Of a stretch of 64,000 bases of DNA, positions 52,255 to 60,703 are shown piece by piece. Position 1 is the stretch's first letter, and each line of letters opens with the position of its first letter. The DNA lies in assembly GCA_030263455.1 (NCBI GenBank), contig SZOZ01000011.1, positions 124,001 to 188,000 of the forward strand, given 5' to 3'. The translations under genes were made by a program, and so were the position numbers. Source of the stretch: Synechococcales cyanobacterium CNB (GTDB lineage: Bacteria > Planctomycetota > Phycisphaerae > Phycisphaerales > UBA1924). The notes beneath the pieces were generated by a model. The model saw only the letters and a program-made list of their open reading frames with translations, was not told the DNA's origin and did not search any database.

Positions 52255-54750
52255 TCACTCCGGGTCGCGCCATGCGCTCTGCCGGGCATCGACCTCCCAC
52301 GAGTTGCCGAAGAATCCCGCCCCGATCACCCCATGCACGCCGCGCTCGAGCATCGTCGCGTCGAGCACGATCCAGTCCGGGTACTGCACGCCGGAAACGA
52401 AGTACGGCAGGCGATCCGTAAGGCGACGTCCGGCCAGGCCCGTGCCGGACACCACCCCGACCATGGCCCGCTCGCTTCCCGGCCGCGGTCGGCAGAACAG
52501 CACGGCCAGGTCGTCCCCGCTCACGATTCGCTCATCGACGCGCACTTCGGACGATGTCACGCGAACCGGAGAATCGCCGAGAAGCGCATCCCAGCACGAG
52601 ACCGTGTCGGCGTTGCCGTAGACAATGACGCTTCGATCCACCTCTGCGGCCGGATCGAAGAGGCGGTCCGGAACGATCTCGACCGTGCCATTGCCGCGGT
52701 ACCACCACGTCTCCGCGTCGTAGCGGGCCTTGGCGAAGGCCCAGTTCATCTCGGCCTCGTTGCCGAGCGTGCCGACGACGAAGACGAAACGGTTGTCGAA
52801 CGCGGCCTTGAACGGGCCGGACCGGTGCGGGCCTTTCGTGGACGGGTGAAGCGGCCGGGCAACCGACCAACCTCTGCCCCTGACACCCTCATCGCTTGCG
52901 CCGTTCATCAGGTGAAGCACACCTGTTTCAGGCCAGGTGGAGTCGATCTCGCGCCCGTCGATCTCAACCGCGATTCGTCCGGTTTCCTCCATGCCCCGCA
53001 GGTCAAGGGCGAGACGCGCGACGTTCTCGGTCGCGACGACGACTCGGCGGGCGGATGGGTCCATCACCGCGTCAACGCGGCTGAACTTCATGCTCTCGTG
53101 CTGCTGCTCGATCGTCACCCAATCCCGCGTCGCCGAGACCCCCGGGCCGGCCGTCACGAACGACACACGCGCGGGCATCTCGTCACGACGGCGCTCCTTG
53201 AAGAACTCGACCATCGGCTCCCAGTCCACGCACTCGTTCCCCCACCAGTGCCCCGCTCCCGGCTGCTCGTGGTACTGGAAATCCCGGTGCCACTCCCCCA
53301 CTTCCTTGCGCATCGTGCGTGCCTGGTCGACCGGAACGTTGTCGTCCGCGTCGCCGTGGATGACGTACACGCCGAGGCCGTCGAGGTTGCGCCTCAGTGC
53401 CAACGTGTCGCTCGGGCTGGTCGCCCGCATCAGGATCGCCTCGACGCCGGAGGCCGAGTCGTAGCGGGCAGCGCCCGTGTACGACCAGAAACTCACCCAC
53501 CCAGCGCTCGGTCCGATCGCCGCCCAGCGGTCGGGGAATGTGACCCCGAGATGCCACGTGCCGTGGCCGCCCATCGAGTGTCCGGTCACGATGGTGCGTC
53601 GCGGGTCAGTGCCGAAGCGTGCCGACGCCATCCGGAGGACCTCCATCGCGTCGAGCCGCCCCCAGTCTTCCCAGTCAAAGCCGTACGGGCGACGGTTCGT
53701 GGGGGCGACGACGTGCGCCCAGTCTTTCGGCGCATAGCACGCGGCCTGACTCCGGGCTTCAACGCTCGCGCCATGCAGCGTCAGGATCAGCCCCGGCGTG
53801 ACGCCATCCGCGATCACTCCCGGTCGCACCGAGTAGTACTGCACGCTGCCGTCCATACCGCTGATGAACGTGCGGTCGTGCTGCTCGTTCGGAGAGCGCA
53901 CGTCGAGGGTGATCTCGGTTGTCGCGAGCACGGCGCCGTCGGCAGTTTCCAGCGTCAGCCTGTATCGAACGCTCCGGTCGATGAGGCTCGTGCCCTGCAC
54001 CGCGGGCAGGTCGATCGGAACCTTTCGGGTCGAGTGCGGCCACAGAATCCCGACATCCGAGTGCAGCTCAGCCAGGGGCGTGCCGTCCGAAGCCAACGCC
54101 TCCGCGCGCACGGTCAGCTCTCGGGCCGCCACGCGATCGGTGTTCACCACAACCGCGCCCGCGTGCAGCACTGCGCCCTCACCCTGCACCAGCGAAGGGA
54201 GTGTCAGGTCGCCGGTATCGAAGAACACTCGCGAAGGCGGTGTTATCACCCGCGCCCGCAACCGACCCCGCGCGCACGCGAAAAGCAGTTCGTTGTCGCC
54301 TGGGCGCAGTGCGATTGGCAGACGAACGTACCCCGTCTGATAGGGGTCGCCGACTCGCGGCTGGCCGTTGACGTAGACCATGCTGTGCCCGGACGCTTCG
54401 AGCACGAACAGGCCGCCGTGCATCGTTCGCACGTTGAGTCGGGCGTAGCCGTTCCGCAGCGCGGCGTGGGCGAACCAGCCTTCGTCATTCGCGGCGATGC
54501 GTTCCCAGCGCCGTTCGTCACCATTCGGGAGCGCAACCACGTCGCCTTCCGCCGGGGACTTCCACTCGCCGCGCACGATCAGCCGCCCGACGGCATCGGT
54601 GTAGACCGCGGATCGGCCGCCACGGCCCACGTCGCCGACGACGATCGCTTCGCCGATCCACTCTCCGACGGGCGTGACGCCCTGCCCGCGGCAGGTAACC
54701 GCGAAGGCACACGCGAGCAGAACGGCGAGCCATCGGGCGATCGTGCTCAT
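52255..54750 (-). CDS. Prolyl-oligopeptidase-like alpha/beta-hydrolase, secreted
   Basis: An 831-residue secreted protein with a signal peptide (about 1-22). An N-terminal beta-rich region follows (about 30-290), then an alpha/beta-hydrolase domain with the nucleophile in Thr-Gly-His-Ser-Met-Gly-Gly-His at about 395-402, an acid in Gly-Asp-Ala-Asp-Asp-Asn and a His in Gly-Ala-Gly-His-Trp-Trp. The C-terminal 250 residues are of unclear fold. It may cleave peptides or esters. It is convergent with the M14-S9 fusion, 30 bases apart, and precedes no other gene on its strand within four bases of its start, where the glycerate kinase gene ends. Confidence 0.8.
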   Translation of the reverse strand: MSTIARWLAVLLACAFAVTCRGQGVTPVGEWIGEAIVVGDVGRGGRSAVYTDAVGRLIVRGEWKSPAEGDVVALPNGDERRWERIAANDEGWFAHAALRNGYARLNVRTMHGGLFVLEASGHSMVYVNGQPRVGDPYQTGYVRLPIALRPGDNELLFACARGRLRARVITPPSRVFFDTGDLTLPSLVQGEGAVLHAGAVVVNTDRVAARELTVRAEALASDGTPLAELHSDVGILWPHSTRKVPIDLPAVQGTSLIDRSVRYRLTLETADGAVLATTEITLDVRSPNEQHDRTFISGMDGSVQYYSVRPGVIADGVTPGLILTLHGASVEARSQAACYAPKDWAHVVAPTNRRPYGFDWEDWGRLDAMEVLRMASARFGTDPRRTIVTGHSMGGHGTWHLGVTFPDRWAAIGPSAGWVSFWSYTGAARYDSASGVEAILMRATSPSDTLALRRNLDGLGVYVIHGDADDNVPVDQARTMRKEVGEWHRDFQYHEQPGAGHWWGNECVDWEPMVEFFKERRRDEMPARVSFVTAGPGVSATRDWVTIEQQHESMKFSRVDAVMDPSARRVVVATENVARLALDLRGMEETGRIAVEIDGREIDSTWPETGVLHLMNGASDEGVRGRGWSVARPLHPSTKGPHRSGPFKAAFDNRFVFVVGTLGNEAEMNWAFAKARYDAETWWYRGNGTVEIVPDRLFDPAAEVDRSVIVYGNADTVSCWDALLGDSPVRVTSSEVRVDERIVSGDDLAVLFCRPRPGSERAMVGVVSGTGLAGRRLTDRLPYFVSGVQYPDWIVLDATMLERGVHGVIGAGFFGNSWEVDARQSAWRDPE

Positions 54751-54753
54751 GGG

Positions 54754-56094
54754 TCAGCCTCCGGGTCCGGTGCAGAGAGCGTAGCCGACCGCGATGTCGT
54801 TGACGTTCGTGCCGGTCGGTCCGGTTCGGATCAGACAGCCGAGGGCGTCGAGCGCGACATGGCTGTTGTGCTCGCGGAGCGCAAATGGGAGATCAAGGTT
54901 GCGCGCGCGGGCGTCCGCTGCGGTTGTCCCGGTGACAAAGCCCCCTGCGGCGTCGGTCGGGCCGTCGCGCCCGTCTGTGGCGAAGGCGAGCACGCCAAGT
55001 CCAGGCTCCCCGTCGAGTTCAATCGCGGCCGCGAGGGCCAGCTCCTGGTTCCGTCCACCGATCCCTCGCGCCTCGCCCACGGTCACGGTCGTCTCACCCC
55101 CGAGCAGGACGCATGCCGGTCGGTCGGCAGCGGGGATCGCCCGAATCCGCCTCGCGAGTTCGCGTCCGATCTCGTCCGCTTCGCCCGTAACCCCGCGCTC
55201 GACCGCAACAACGCGAAAGGCCTCAGAGGCCAACCGAGTCGCCGCAGCGCTGAGCGCGGTTTCGTTCCCGCCGATGATCGAGTTGCGGACGCGAACAAAC
55301 GCGGCATCGCCGGGCTTGAGGGTTTCGGGCAGCCGCCCGGCCGCGCCACTGCGGAGGTGTTCGGTCACGGTGTGCGACGCATCGATCACTCCGCGGCGTT
55401 GCAGCACGTCCAGCGCCTCCGCGTACGTTGCCGGATCCGGTGCGGTCGGGCCTGAGCCGATGACGTCAAGTCGATCGCCCACAACATCTGAGAGGATGAG
55501 CGCCTGCACCAGCCGAGGCGAAGCAAGCCGTGCCAGGCCGCCGCCCTTGAGCCGCTCGCAGTGCTTTCGCACAGCGTTGAGTTCGTCGATCGGCGCTCCG
55601 GCGCGAAGCAACGCTCGCGTTACTGCCGCCAGGTCATCAAGCGTCAACCCCTCTGTCGGTAGCGTGAGCATCGCGGACGCTCCGCCCGAGAGCAGCAGCA
55701 GGAGCGTGCCGTCGCTCGGCATGGACTCGACGAGTGCCGCGACGCGCGCGGCCGCATGCAGGTTGCGGGCAGTCGGAACCGGGTGATCCGCCTCGAAGGC
55801 CTCGACTCCTAGGGCCGCGAGGCGATCCGTCCCGGGCACTCCCGACGGAAAGACCGCCACGCCCTCCGTCGGCGCGTCACCAAGGCATTCGTACGCGGCA
55901 GCTGCCATCGCCGGAGCGGCTTTTCCCACCGCCACCAGCACCACGGAGCCTGCAACCCTGAAATCGCCCGGCCAGCCCTCCCGAACAAGCCGGGCGGGAT
56001 CGCACGATGCAACCACCGCTCGCACCAGGCACTCGGCCGAGGGGCGAAGGGTTTCGGCTTGTCGGACGAATCTCGGCATGAGGCTTGACTGCAT
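54754..56094 (-). CDS. Glycerate 2-kinase (MOFRL family)
   Basis: This enzyme phosphorylates D-glycerate with ATP, feeding sugar-acid carbon into glycolysis. The 446-residue protein has the DUF4147/MOFRL layout: Val-Ala-Val-Gly-Lys-Ala-Ala near residue 55, Leu-Ser-Gly-Gly-Ala-Ser-Ala near 137, Arg-Lys-His near 178 and a C-terminal MOFRL domain with Gly-Gly-Glu-Thr-Thr-Val and Gly-Gly-Arg-Asn-Gln-Glu. Two starts are possible (56094 and 56079) and neither has a strong ribosome site. It follows the hydrolase gene and is divergent from the DUF4190-like gene. Confidence 0.88.
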   Translation of the reverse strand: MQSSLMPRFVRQAETLRPSAECLVRAVVASCDPARLVREGWPGDFRVAGSVVLVAVGKAAPAMAAAAYECLGDAPTEGVAVFPSGVPGTDRLAALGVEAFEADHPVPTARNLHAAARVAALVESMPSDGTLLLLLSGGASAMLTLPTEGLTLDDLAAVTRALLRAGAPIDELNAVRKHCERLKGGGLARLASPRLVQALILSDVVGDRLDVIGSGPTAPDPATYAEALDVLQRRGVIDASHTVTEHLRSGAAGRLPETLKPGDAAFVRVRNSIIGGNETALSAAATRLASEAFRVVAVERGVTGEADEIGRELARRIRAIPAADRPACVLLGGETTVTVGEARGIGGRNQELALAAAIELDGEPGLGVLAFATDGRDGPTDAAGGFVTGTTAADARARNLDLPFALREHNSHVALDALGCLIRTGPTGTNVNDIAVGYALCTGPGG

Positions 56095-56168
56095 GGAAGG
56101 CCTTGAGACGGTATTCTGGCCGGGACACGCCCCGGGCACTTGGCCCTCTGAATCCAGGAGAGCAGACC

Positions 56169-56498
56169 GTGACTCAGACCCCTCCTACCACACACTCGTC
56201 CGTCGTGGCCCCGCACCGCGGCGTGTTGATTCTCGTGTTCGGCATCCTGAGCATCGTCCTGTGCGCGATCCTCGGACCGTTCGCGTGGATCATGGGCAAG
56301 GGCGACCTGAAGCGGATCGACGCCGGCACCATGGACCGAGAAGGTCGCGGGCTGACACAAGCCGGCATGATCTGTGGGATCATCGGAACCGTGTTTCTCA
56401 TCTTGAGCGTGTTGATGATCCTGCTCTACGTCGTGCTGATCGCGTTGGGCCTCGGCTTGGCCGCTGCAGGCGCTGCGGGCGGCGCGGGCGGCCCTTGA
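56169..56498 (+). CDS. DUF4190-like membrane protein
   Basis: A 109-residue small membrane protein with two transmembrane helices (about 18-40 and 64-92) joined by a loop containing Met-Gly-Lys-Gly-Asp-Leu, matching the DUF4190 family. The most likely start is GTG 56169, because AGGAGAG precedes it by about seven bases; the ATG 84 bases earlier has a shadow-like extension. It probably functions in the cytoplasmic membrane, but the role of DUF4190 is unknown. It is followed by the DUF2752 gene after 7 bases. Confidence 0.75.
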   Translation: MTQTPPTTHSSVVAPHRGVLILVFGILSIVLCAILGPFAWIMGKGDLKRIDAGTMDREGRGLTQAGMICGIIGTVFLILSVLMILLYVVLIALGLGLAAAGAAGGAGGP

Positions 56499-56505
56499 GG
56501 TACCC

Positions 56506-56988
56506 GTGAAACCCCGCCTCGTCACAGCAAGCCGACGTTTGCCGGTCCCGTGGTGGATCGTCGCGATTGTCGTACTCTGGGGCGGCAGCGTCATGGCGCT
56601 GGAACTCTGGCGCACGCACGGCGGCGATGCCCCGATCACCTGCACCTTGCGCAGGGCAACCGGCATCCCCTGCGGCACCTGCGGTTCCACGCGGGCAGTG
56701 TTCTCCCTCGCCCAAGGCGACGCCGCTTCCGCGCTGCGATACAACCCCTTCGTAACGATCGGCGGCGCAGCCCTCGCCGGCGTCGGCGTGATGCGAATCG
56801 GCTTCGGCAAGCGCCTCAATCTCGGCCTCGGAACCCACGGCCGAAGGATCGCCTGGTGCCTCGTCGGCGCCGCATTCATCGCCAACTGGGCCTACATCAT
56901 CGCGTACCACCGCGGCATCGTCGCCGATCCTGCCGAGATCAGAACAGCAGCAGCCCTGCCGCCATCCACGCCCCTGCCGCAACCATGA
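56506..56988 (+). CDS. DUF2752 membrane protein
   Basis: A 160-residue membrane protein of the DUF2752 family. It has a first transmembrane helix (about 15-33), then the family signature Cys-Gly-x-Cys-Gly-Ser-Thr-Arg-Ala at about 56-64 after an Ile-Pro. Two more helices follow, around 84-98 and 115-135. It starts at GTG 56506. The C-terminal coding region overlaps the convergent AtoE-like gene by 50 bases, so the end may be disordered. Function unknown. Confidence 0.85.
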   Translation: MKPRLVTASRRLPVPWWIVAIVVLWGGSVMALELWRTHGGDAPITCTLRRATGIPCGTCGSTRAVFSLAQGDAASALRYNPFVTIGGAALAGVGVMRIGFGKRLNLGLGTHGRRIAWCLVGAAFIANWAYIIAYHRGIVADPAEIRTAAALPPSTPLPQP

Positions 56989-58339
56989 CGATGGCCGTGT
57001 AGCCAACGATGTCGCGTGCCTTCACCCCCGTGATCGCCAGGAGCGGCAAGGCCCAGAACGGCTGGAGCATGTTCGTCAGTTGGTCCCCGTAGGCGACCGC
57101 CATCACCATCTTCGCCGGATCAACGCCCGCGTCGGCGGCGGCGTGCATGGCGATCGGACCCTGCACCGCCCACTGCCCACCGCCCGACGGCACGAACAGG
57201 TTGACGATCGCCGCGCTGACGAACGTCAGGAACGGCAGCGTCGTCGGGCTGGACGTGTCCGCGATTGCCCGTGCCATCTGCACCGTCAGGCCGGAGCCTG
57301 CCATCAGCCCCATGATTCCCGCGTAGAGCGGGAACTGCAGGATGATCCCGGCGCACCCCGACGCCGCCCGCTCCACTGCACGGACGTACCTGCGCGGCGT
57401 GCCGTGCAGCAGCAGCCCAAGCATGAGCATGGTCATGTTGACCGTGTCGGGCGTCAACTGCGTGATGCCCGAAGGAGGCCGAGCGCCGGTTGTCGGGTCT
57501 GTCGGCGGCAGGTAGTACCCCCACGCCCACCACGCGATCAGGGCGACGAGCAAGAGCGTGACAACTGGCGAGTCTTCGAGCAGGCGGGGAAGGAATGGTT
57601 TGTCTTGCTCGGGAGGCAGCGCGGGATCAGGCTCGGCCGAGATGAACCGGGATGCAGGCTCGACGTCCTCGGCTCGCCGCGGCGACATCATCGCCAGCAA
57701 CGCAGGCGCGAGCACCAGCAGCCCGCCCGTCACGGCCAGGTTCATCGGGCTGAGGATCGTGCCGGCCAGTGAAATCGGCCCGAATGGAGCATCCGGCCCG
57801 AAGATGTCCCGGATTTCGCTCGGCTGCGTGACTTTGAGCGGCGCGCTGCCGGAGAACCCGCCATGCCAGACCAGCAGGCCGACGTAGCCGGCTGCGGCGA
57901 GCAGAGGGTAATGGGCCGCGACCCCGCGACGCTCCATGGCCGCGCCGACCCGCCGAGCCATGAGCGCGCCGGCGATCAGCCCCAGTCCCCAGTTCAGCAC
58001 GCCCAGCGAGGCCGCAACGAGGGCGACCAGCGCAACTGCCTTCGGTGCGGACCGCGGAGCAGCGGCCAATGCGTCCAGCATGCGCGAGACAGGAGGGCTG
58101 GACGCCAGCGCGTGCCCGGTCACGAGAATCAGGCACATCTGCATCGCGAACCGCAGCATCCCCGCTGACCAGACCCCCTCCGTGCCAGCCCACATCGAGA
58201 CCGAGGCCGAGAAAGACGCCGGCGTTCGCGTGAGAACGAGCACGAACGTGACGAGCGTGAGCAGCACGGCCAGTACGAACGGGTCGGGCGCGGTGCGACG
58301 GAAGGCCGCACTGATGCGGAGGCCGAGTGTGGAGATCAT
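56939..58339 (-). CDS. Short-chain fatty acid transporter (AtoE type)
   Basis: A 466-residue permease with about twelve transmembrane helices, matching the AtoE short-chain fatty acid transporter family. It has Leu-Asn-Trp-Gly-Leu-Gly-Leu-Ile near residue 115, Trp-His-Gly-Gly-Phe-Ser-Gly-Ser-Ala at about 158-166 and a conserved Pro-Ser-Gly-Gly-Gly-Gln-Trp block near residue 386-392. It would import acetoacetate or butyrate. It overlaps the DUF2752 gene at its 3' end and starts 38 bases downstream of the aminotransferase gene on the same strand. Confidence 0.88.
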   Translation of the reverse strand: MISTLGLRISAAFRRTAPDPFVLAVLLTLVTFVLVLTRTPASFSASVSMWAGTEGVWSAGMLRFAMQMCLILVTGHALASSPPVSRMLDALAAAPRSAPKAVALVALVAASLGVLNWGLGLIAGALMARRVGAAMERRGVAAHYPLLAAAGYVGLLVWHGGFSGSAPLKVTQPSEIRDIFGPDAPFGPISLAGTILSPMNLAVTGGLLVLAPALLAMMSPRRAEDVEPASRFISAEPDPALPPEQDKPFLPRLLEDSPVVTLLLVALIAWWAWGYYLPPTDPTTGARPPSGITQLTPDTVNMTMLMLGLLLHGTPRRYVRAVERAASGCAGIILQFPLYAGIMGLMAGSGLTVQMARAIADTSSPTTLPFLTFVSAAIVNLFVPSGGGQWAVQGPIAMHAAADAGVDPAKMVMAVAYGDQLTNMLQPFWALPLLAITGVKARDIVGYTAIVMVAAGAWMAAGLLLF

Positions 58340-58376
58340 GGAGACCAGAGTACCGCCGCTCGCGTGTCCGTGCCCC

Positions 58377-59570
58377 TCAGCCCAGCGCGAGCCGCAGCCT
58401 CCGCACCGCCTCCTCCAGCGTTTTCCTTCTCTTGCAGAACGCGAAGCGGACGAACGGTCGGCCGCACTCTTTGTGCTCGTAGAAGACGCTCGGCGGGATG
58501 GCTGCGACGCCGACCTCGGCCGTCAGGTTGCGGCAGAACACCACGTCGTCTGCGAGACCCAGACGACGGCTGACCGGCGTGTGATCGGCCATGATGAAGT
58601 ATGTTCCGTCAGGCCTATGTACGCCGAAACCGAGCGACGCGAGGGCATCGGCGAGAAAGTCCCGGCCCGCCCGGTACTCCGCGACGAGGCCCCGAACATA
58701 CGGCTCACTCGATGGGTCGCTCAGCGCGACCGCAGCACCGTGCTGCAGCGGCGTCGCGGTCGCGAACGTCAGGAACTGGTGCGCCGCCCGCACGCAGGCC
58801 GTCAGGTTCGGCGGCGCGATCGTCCAGCCGATCTTCCACCCCGTCAGGCTGAACGTCTTGCCGAGGCTTGAGCACACGATCGTCCGCTCAGTCATGCCCG
58901 GCAGCGACGCGATCGACACGTGCGGCCTGTCCGCGTCAAATGTCAATCGCTCGTAGACCTCGTCCGAGATCACCGTCACGCCGTTCCGCTCGCAGAGGGA
59001 CGCGATCAGGGCCAGTTCGCCGCGCGTAAAGACCTTGCCAGTCGGGTTGTGCGGGGTGTTCAGCACCAAGGCCCGAGTGCGCGACCCGAAGGCGCTGCTC
59101 AGTTCGTCCTCGTCGAATGCAAACCGGCGATCCGCCCCGGGCCGAAGCGTGACGAACCGCGCGACGCCGCCCGCCAACGCGACGCCCGCCCGGTACGAGT
59201 CATAGAACGGCTCGAAGAGGATCACTTCGTCGCCGGGGTTGAGCAGACCGAGGAAGCACGCGGCGAGAGCCTCCGTGCAGCCGCTCGTGACAGTGACCTC
59301 GGTGGTCGGATCGACCGGCCGTCCTCCGCCGCGCCGGAACCAGTCCGCGATCGCCTCGTTGAGGGGCGGCACGCCGAGGGTGCGGGCGTACTGGTTGTGA
59401 CCGGCATCCAGCGCGGCCTTGGCAGCGTCCTTGACGAACGCCGGCCCGTCGAAGTCGGGGAAACCCTGGGAGAGATTGATCGCGTTGTGGCGCAGGGCAA
59501 GCGCGGTCATCTCGGCGAAGATCGTGGTTCCGAACGGTGCGAGGCGATCGGCGACGGTCGGCGCTGCCAT
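58377..59570 (-). CDS. Class I/II PLP aminotransferase (methionine/kynurenine type)
   Basis: A 397-residue aminotransferase of fold type I. It opens with an Ile-Asn-Leu-Ser-Gln-Gly-Phe-Pro-Asp block at about 31-39. It has Asn-Thr-Pro-His-Asn-Pro-Thr-Gly at about 170-177, Asp-Glu-Val-Tyr-Glu at about 204-208, and the PLP lysine in Ser-Leu-Gly-Lys-Thr-Phe at about 236-241. These blocks match methionine or kynurenine/glutamine transaminases (YbdL-like). ATG 59570 is preferred over 59600 because the extension is basic and shadow-like. The gene precedes the transporter, but no joint role is evident. Confidence 0.88.
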   Translation of the reverse strand: MAAPTVADRLAPFGTTIFAEMTALALRHNAINLSQGFPDFDGPAFVKDAAKAALDAGHNQYARTLGVPPLNEAIADWFRRGGGRPVDPTTEVTVTSGCTEALAACFLGLLNPGDEVILFEPFYDSYRAGVALAGGVARFVTLRPGADRRFAFDEDELSSAFGSRTRALVLNTPHNPTGKVFTRGELALIASLCERNGVTVISDEVYERLTFDADRPHVSIASLPGMTERTIVCSSLGKTFSLTGWKIGWTIAPPNLTACVRAAHQFLTFATATPLQHGAAVALSDPSSEPYVRGLVAEYRAGRDFLADALASLGFGVHRPDGTYFIMADHTPVSRRLGLADDVVFCRNLTAEVGVAAIPPSVFYEHKECGRPFVRFAFCKRRKTLEEAVRRLRLALG

Positions 59571-59596
59571 GGCGGAAGGATACCGGGCCGCTCGAC

Positions 59597-60559
59597 TCAA
59601 TCGCCGCTGACCAGTTCCAGCGTCGCTCGCTGGCGGATCCGCTGCGTCTGCTCGACTTTCTTTGCTGGGTCGGTCAGGTCCGGCATCGAGACCGACCAGT
59701 CCGAATCCATCGACATTTCAGACCGCGCGATGCACCCGGCGGCATGGTCGAAGAGCGTTTCCCCAGCGAGACGAGAATCGGTCAGGCGAACTCGGACCAG
59801 CCCTTCGAGCAACCGGGACAGGTCGTCGTTCTCCTGCCGCACGAGCGAGAGCGTACCGGCTGACTCGATGCGGGCGCACGATCGCGTTGCATGCCGAGCC
59901 GTCCCTCGGAGCGTGTACAGGGTCCGCGACTCGACCACGCCGACGACGGGCATCGGTTGCCGGATGGCGGTCTCCCACGACTCGCCCGTGCGAACGCCCC
60001 GCCCCGGGACCAGCCGCAGGGACTGCTCGATCTGCTGTCGCATGGACTCGTCTGTCAGCGTCGCGTTGAACGCTTCGAGTTGGGTGTCAAGGGCGCCGCC
60101 GGAAAGCGGCGACGTCACGGACTTCATCAGCTCCGACACGCCGCGAACAGCGAGCACCTGACCCTCCGCGTCAACATCGAAACTGATCGTCTTGCCGGCC
60201 AGCGCGGCGAATGGAGCGATCATGGGGTCCGACGCTGCCTCGTGCGTGCCGGGCTGATCGGAGTCGTACTCGACGCGCTTCCCATCGCGCGTGACAACCA
60301 CGGCGATCGCCTCGTAGGTCCGTTCGACTGTCGCCACACCGCGTGAGTCCGCTCGTCGGACTTCCTCGCGGTAGCGGATCGTGCGGACCCACTTCAGTCC
60401 CGTGCCCTCCGCGCCCGCGATCGACTGGTCCATCTCCTCCACCACGCGATAGGTGCGGGATTGACCCTCGACCCACCGCCAGTGCAGGTCAAGGCGAACC
60501 TGACCGAACGCGACGATCGAGATCAGGGACGAGACCGCGATCGTGGCGAAGCGCAGCAT
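59597..60559 (-). CDS. Secreted DUF6263-like protein
   Basis: A 320-residue protein with a signal peptide (about 1-20) and a beta-rich mature part. Repeated Val-Thr/Glu-Tyr patterns, a Pro-x-x-Val-Gly-Glu-Ser-Trp-type block and a C-terminal Leu-Pro-x-Leu-Thr-Asp end are like DUF6263 lipid-binding-type proteins. That link is by eye and weak. It starts at ATG 60559 because the 20 residues of the longer reading lack signal features. A weakly T-poor hairpin and the beta-helix gene lie upstream of its promoter region. Confidence 0.65.
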   Translation of the reverse strand: MLRFATIAVSSLISIVAFGQVRLDLHWRWVEGQSRTYRVVEEMDQSIAGAEGTGLKWVRTIRYREEVRRADSRGVATVERTYEAIAVVVTRDGKRVEYDSDQPGTHEAASDPMIAPFAALAGKTISFDVDAEGQVLAVRGVSELMKSVTSPLSGGALDTQLEAFNATLTDESMRQQIEQSLRLVPGRGVRTGESWETAIRQPMPVVGVVESRTLYTLRGTARHATRSCARIESAGTLSLVRQENDDLSRLLEGLVRVRLTDSRLAGETLFDHAAGCIARSEMSMDSDWSVSMPDLTDPAKKVEQTQRIRQRATLELVSGD

Positions 60560-60645
60560 GAACCGTCTCCAAGGTGATGGGCCGCTGACGATACCGGCTC
60601 CTCCCCCATGCGGCCGCACATGATCGCGATCATCCCGAAGCGAAC

Positions 60646-60670
60646 AGCCCCGGCATCCTTCGCCGGGGCT
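60646..60670 (-). terminator. Intrinsic-terminator-like hairpin
   Basis: AGCCCCGGC (60646-60654) and GCCGGGGCT (60662-60670) are exact complements with a 7-base loop. It lies 33 bases past the stop of the beta-helix gene on the minus strand. A short run with few T follows (GTTCGCTT), so strength is moderate. It probably separates the beta-helix gene from the secreted DUF6263-like gene downstream. Confidence 0.55.
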
Positions 60671-60703
60671 TGCTCGCCGCGTTCGCCGCCCGCCATCCCA
60701 CGA

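Noticed and set aside
52252-55455. 1067-codon plus-strand open frame opposite two enzyme genes
   Set aside because: It is a shadow of the hydrolase and glycerate kinase genes in a G+C-rich region, with composition dominated by Arg, Val and His and no domain.
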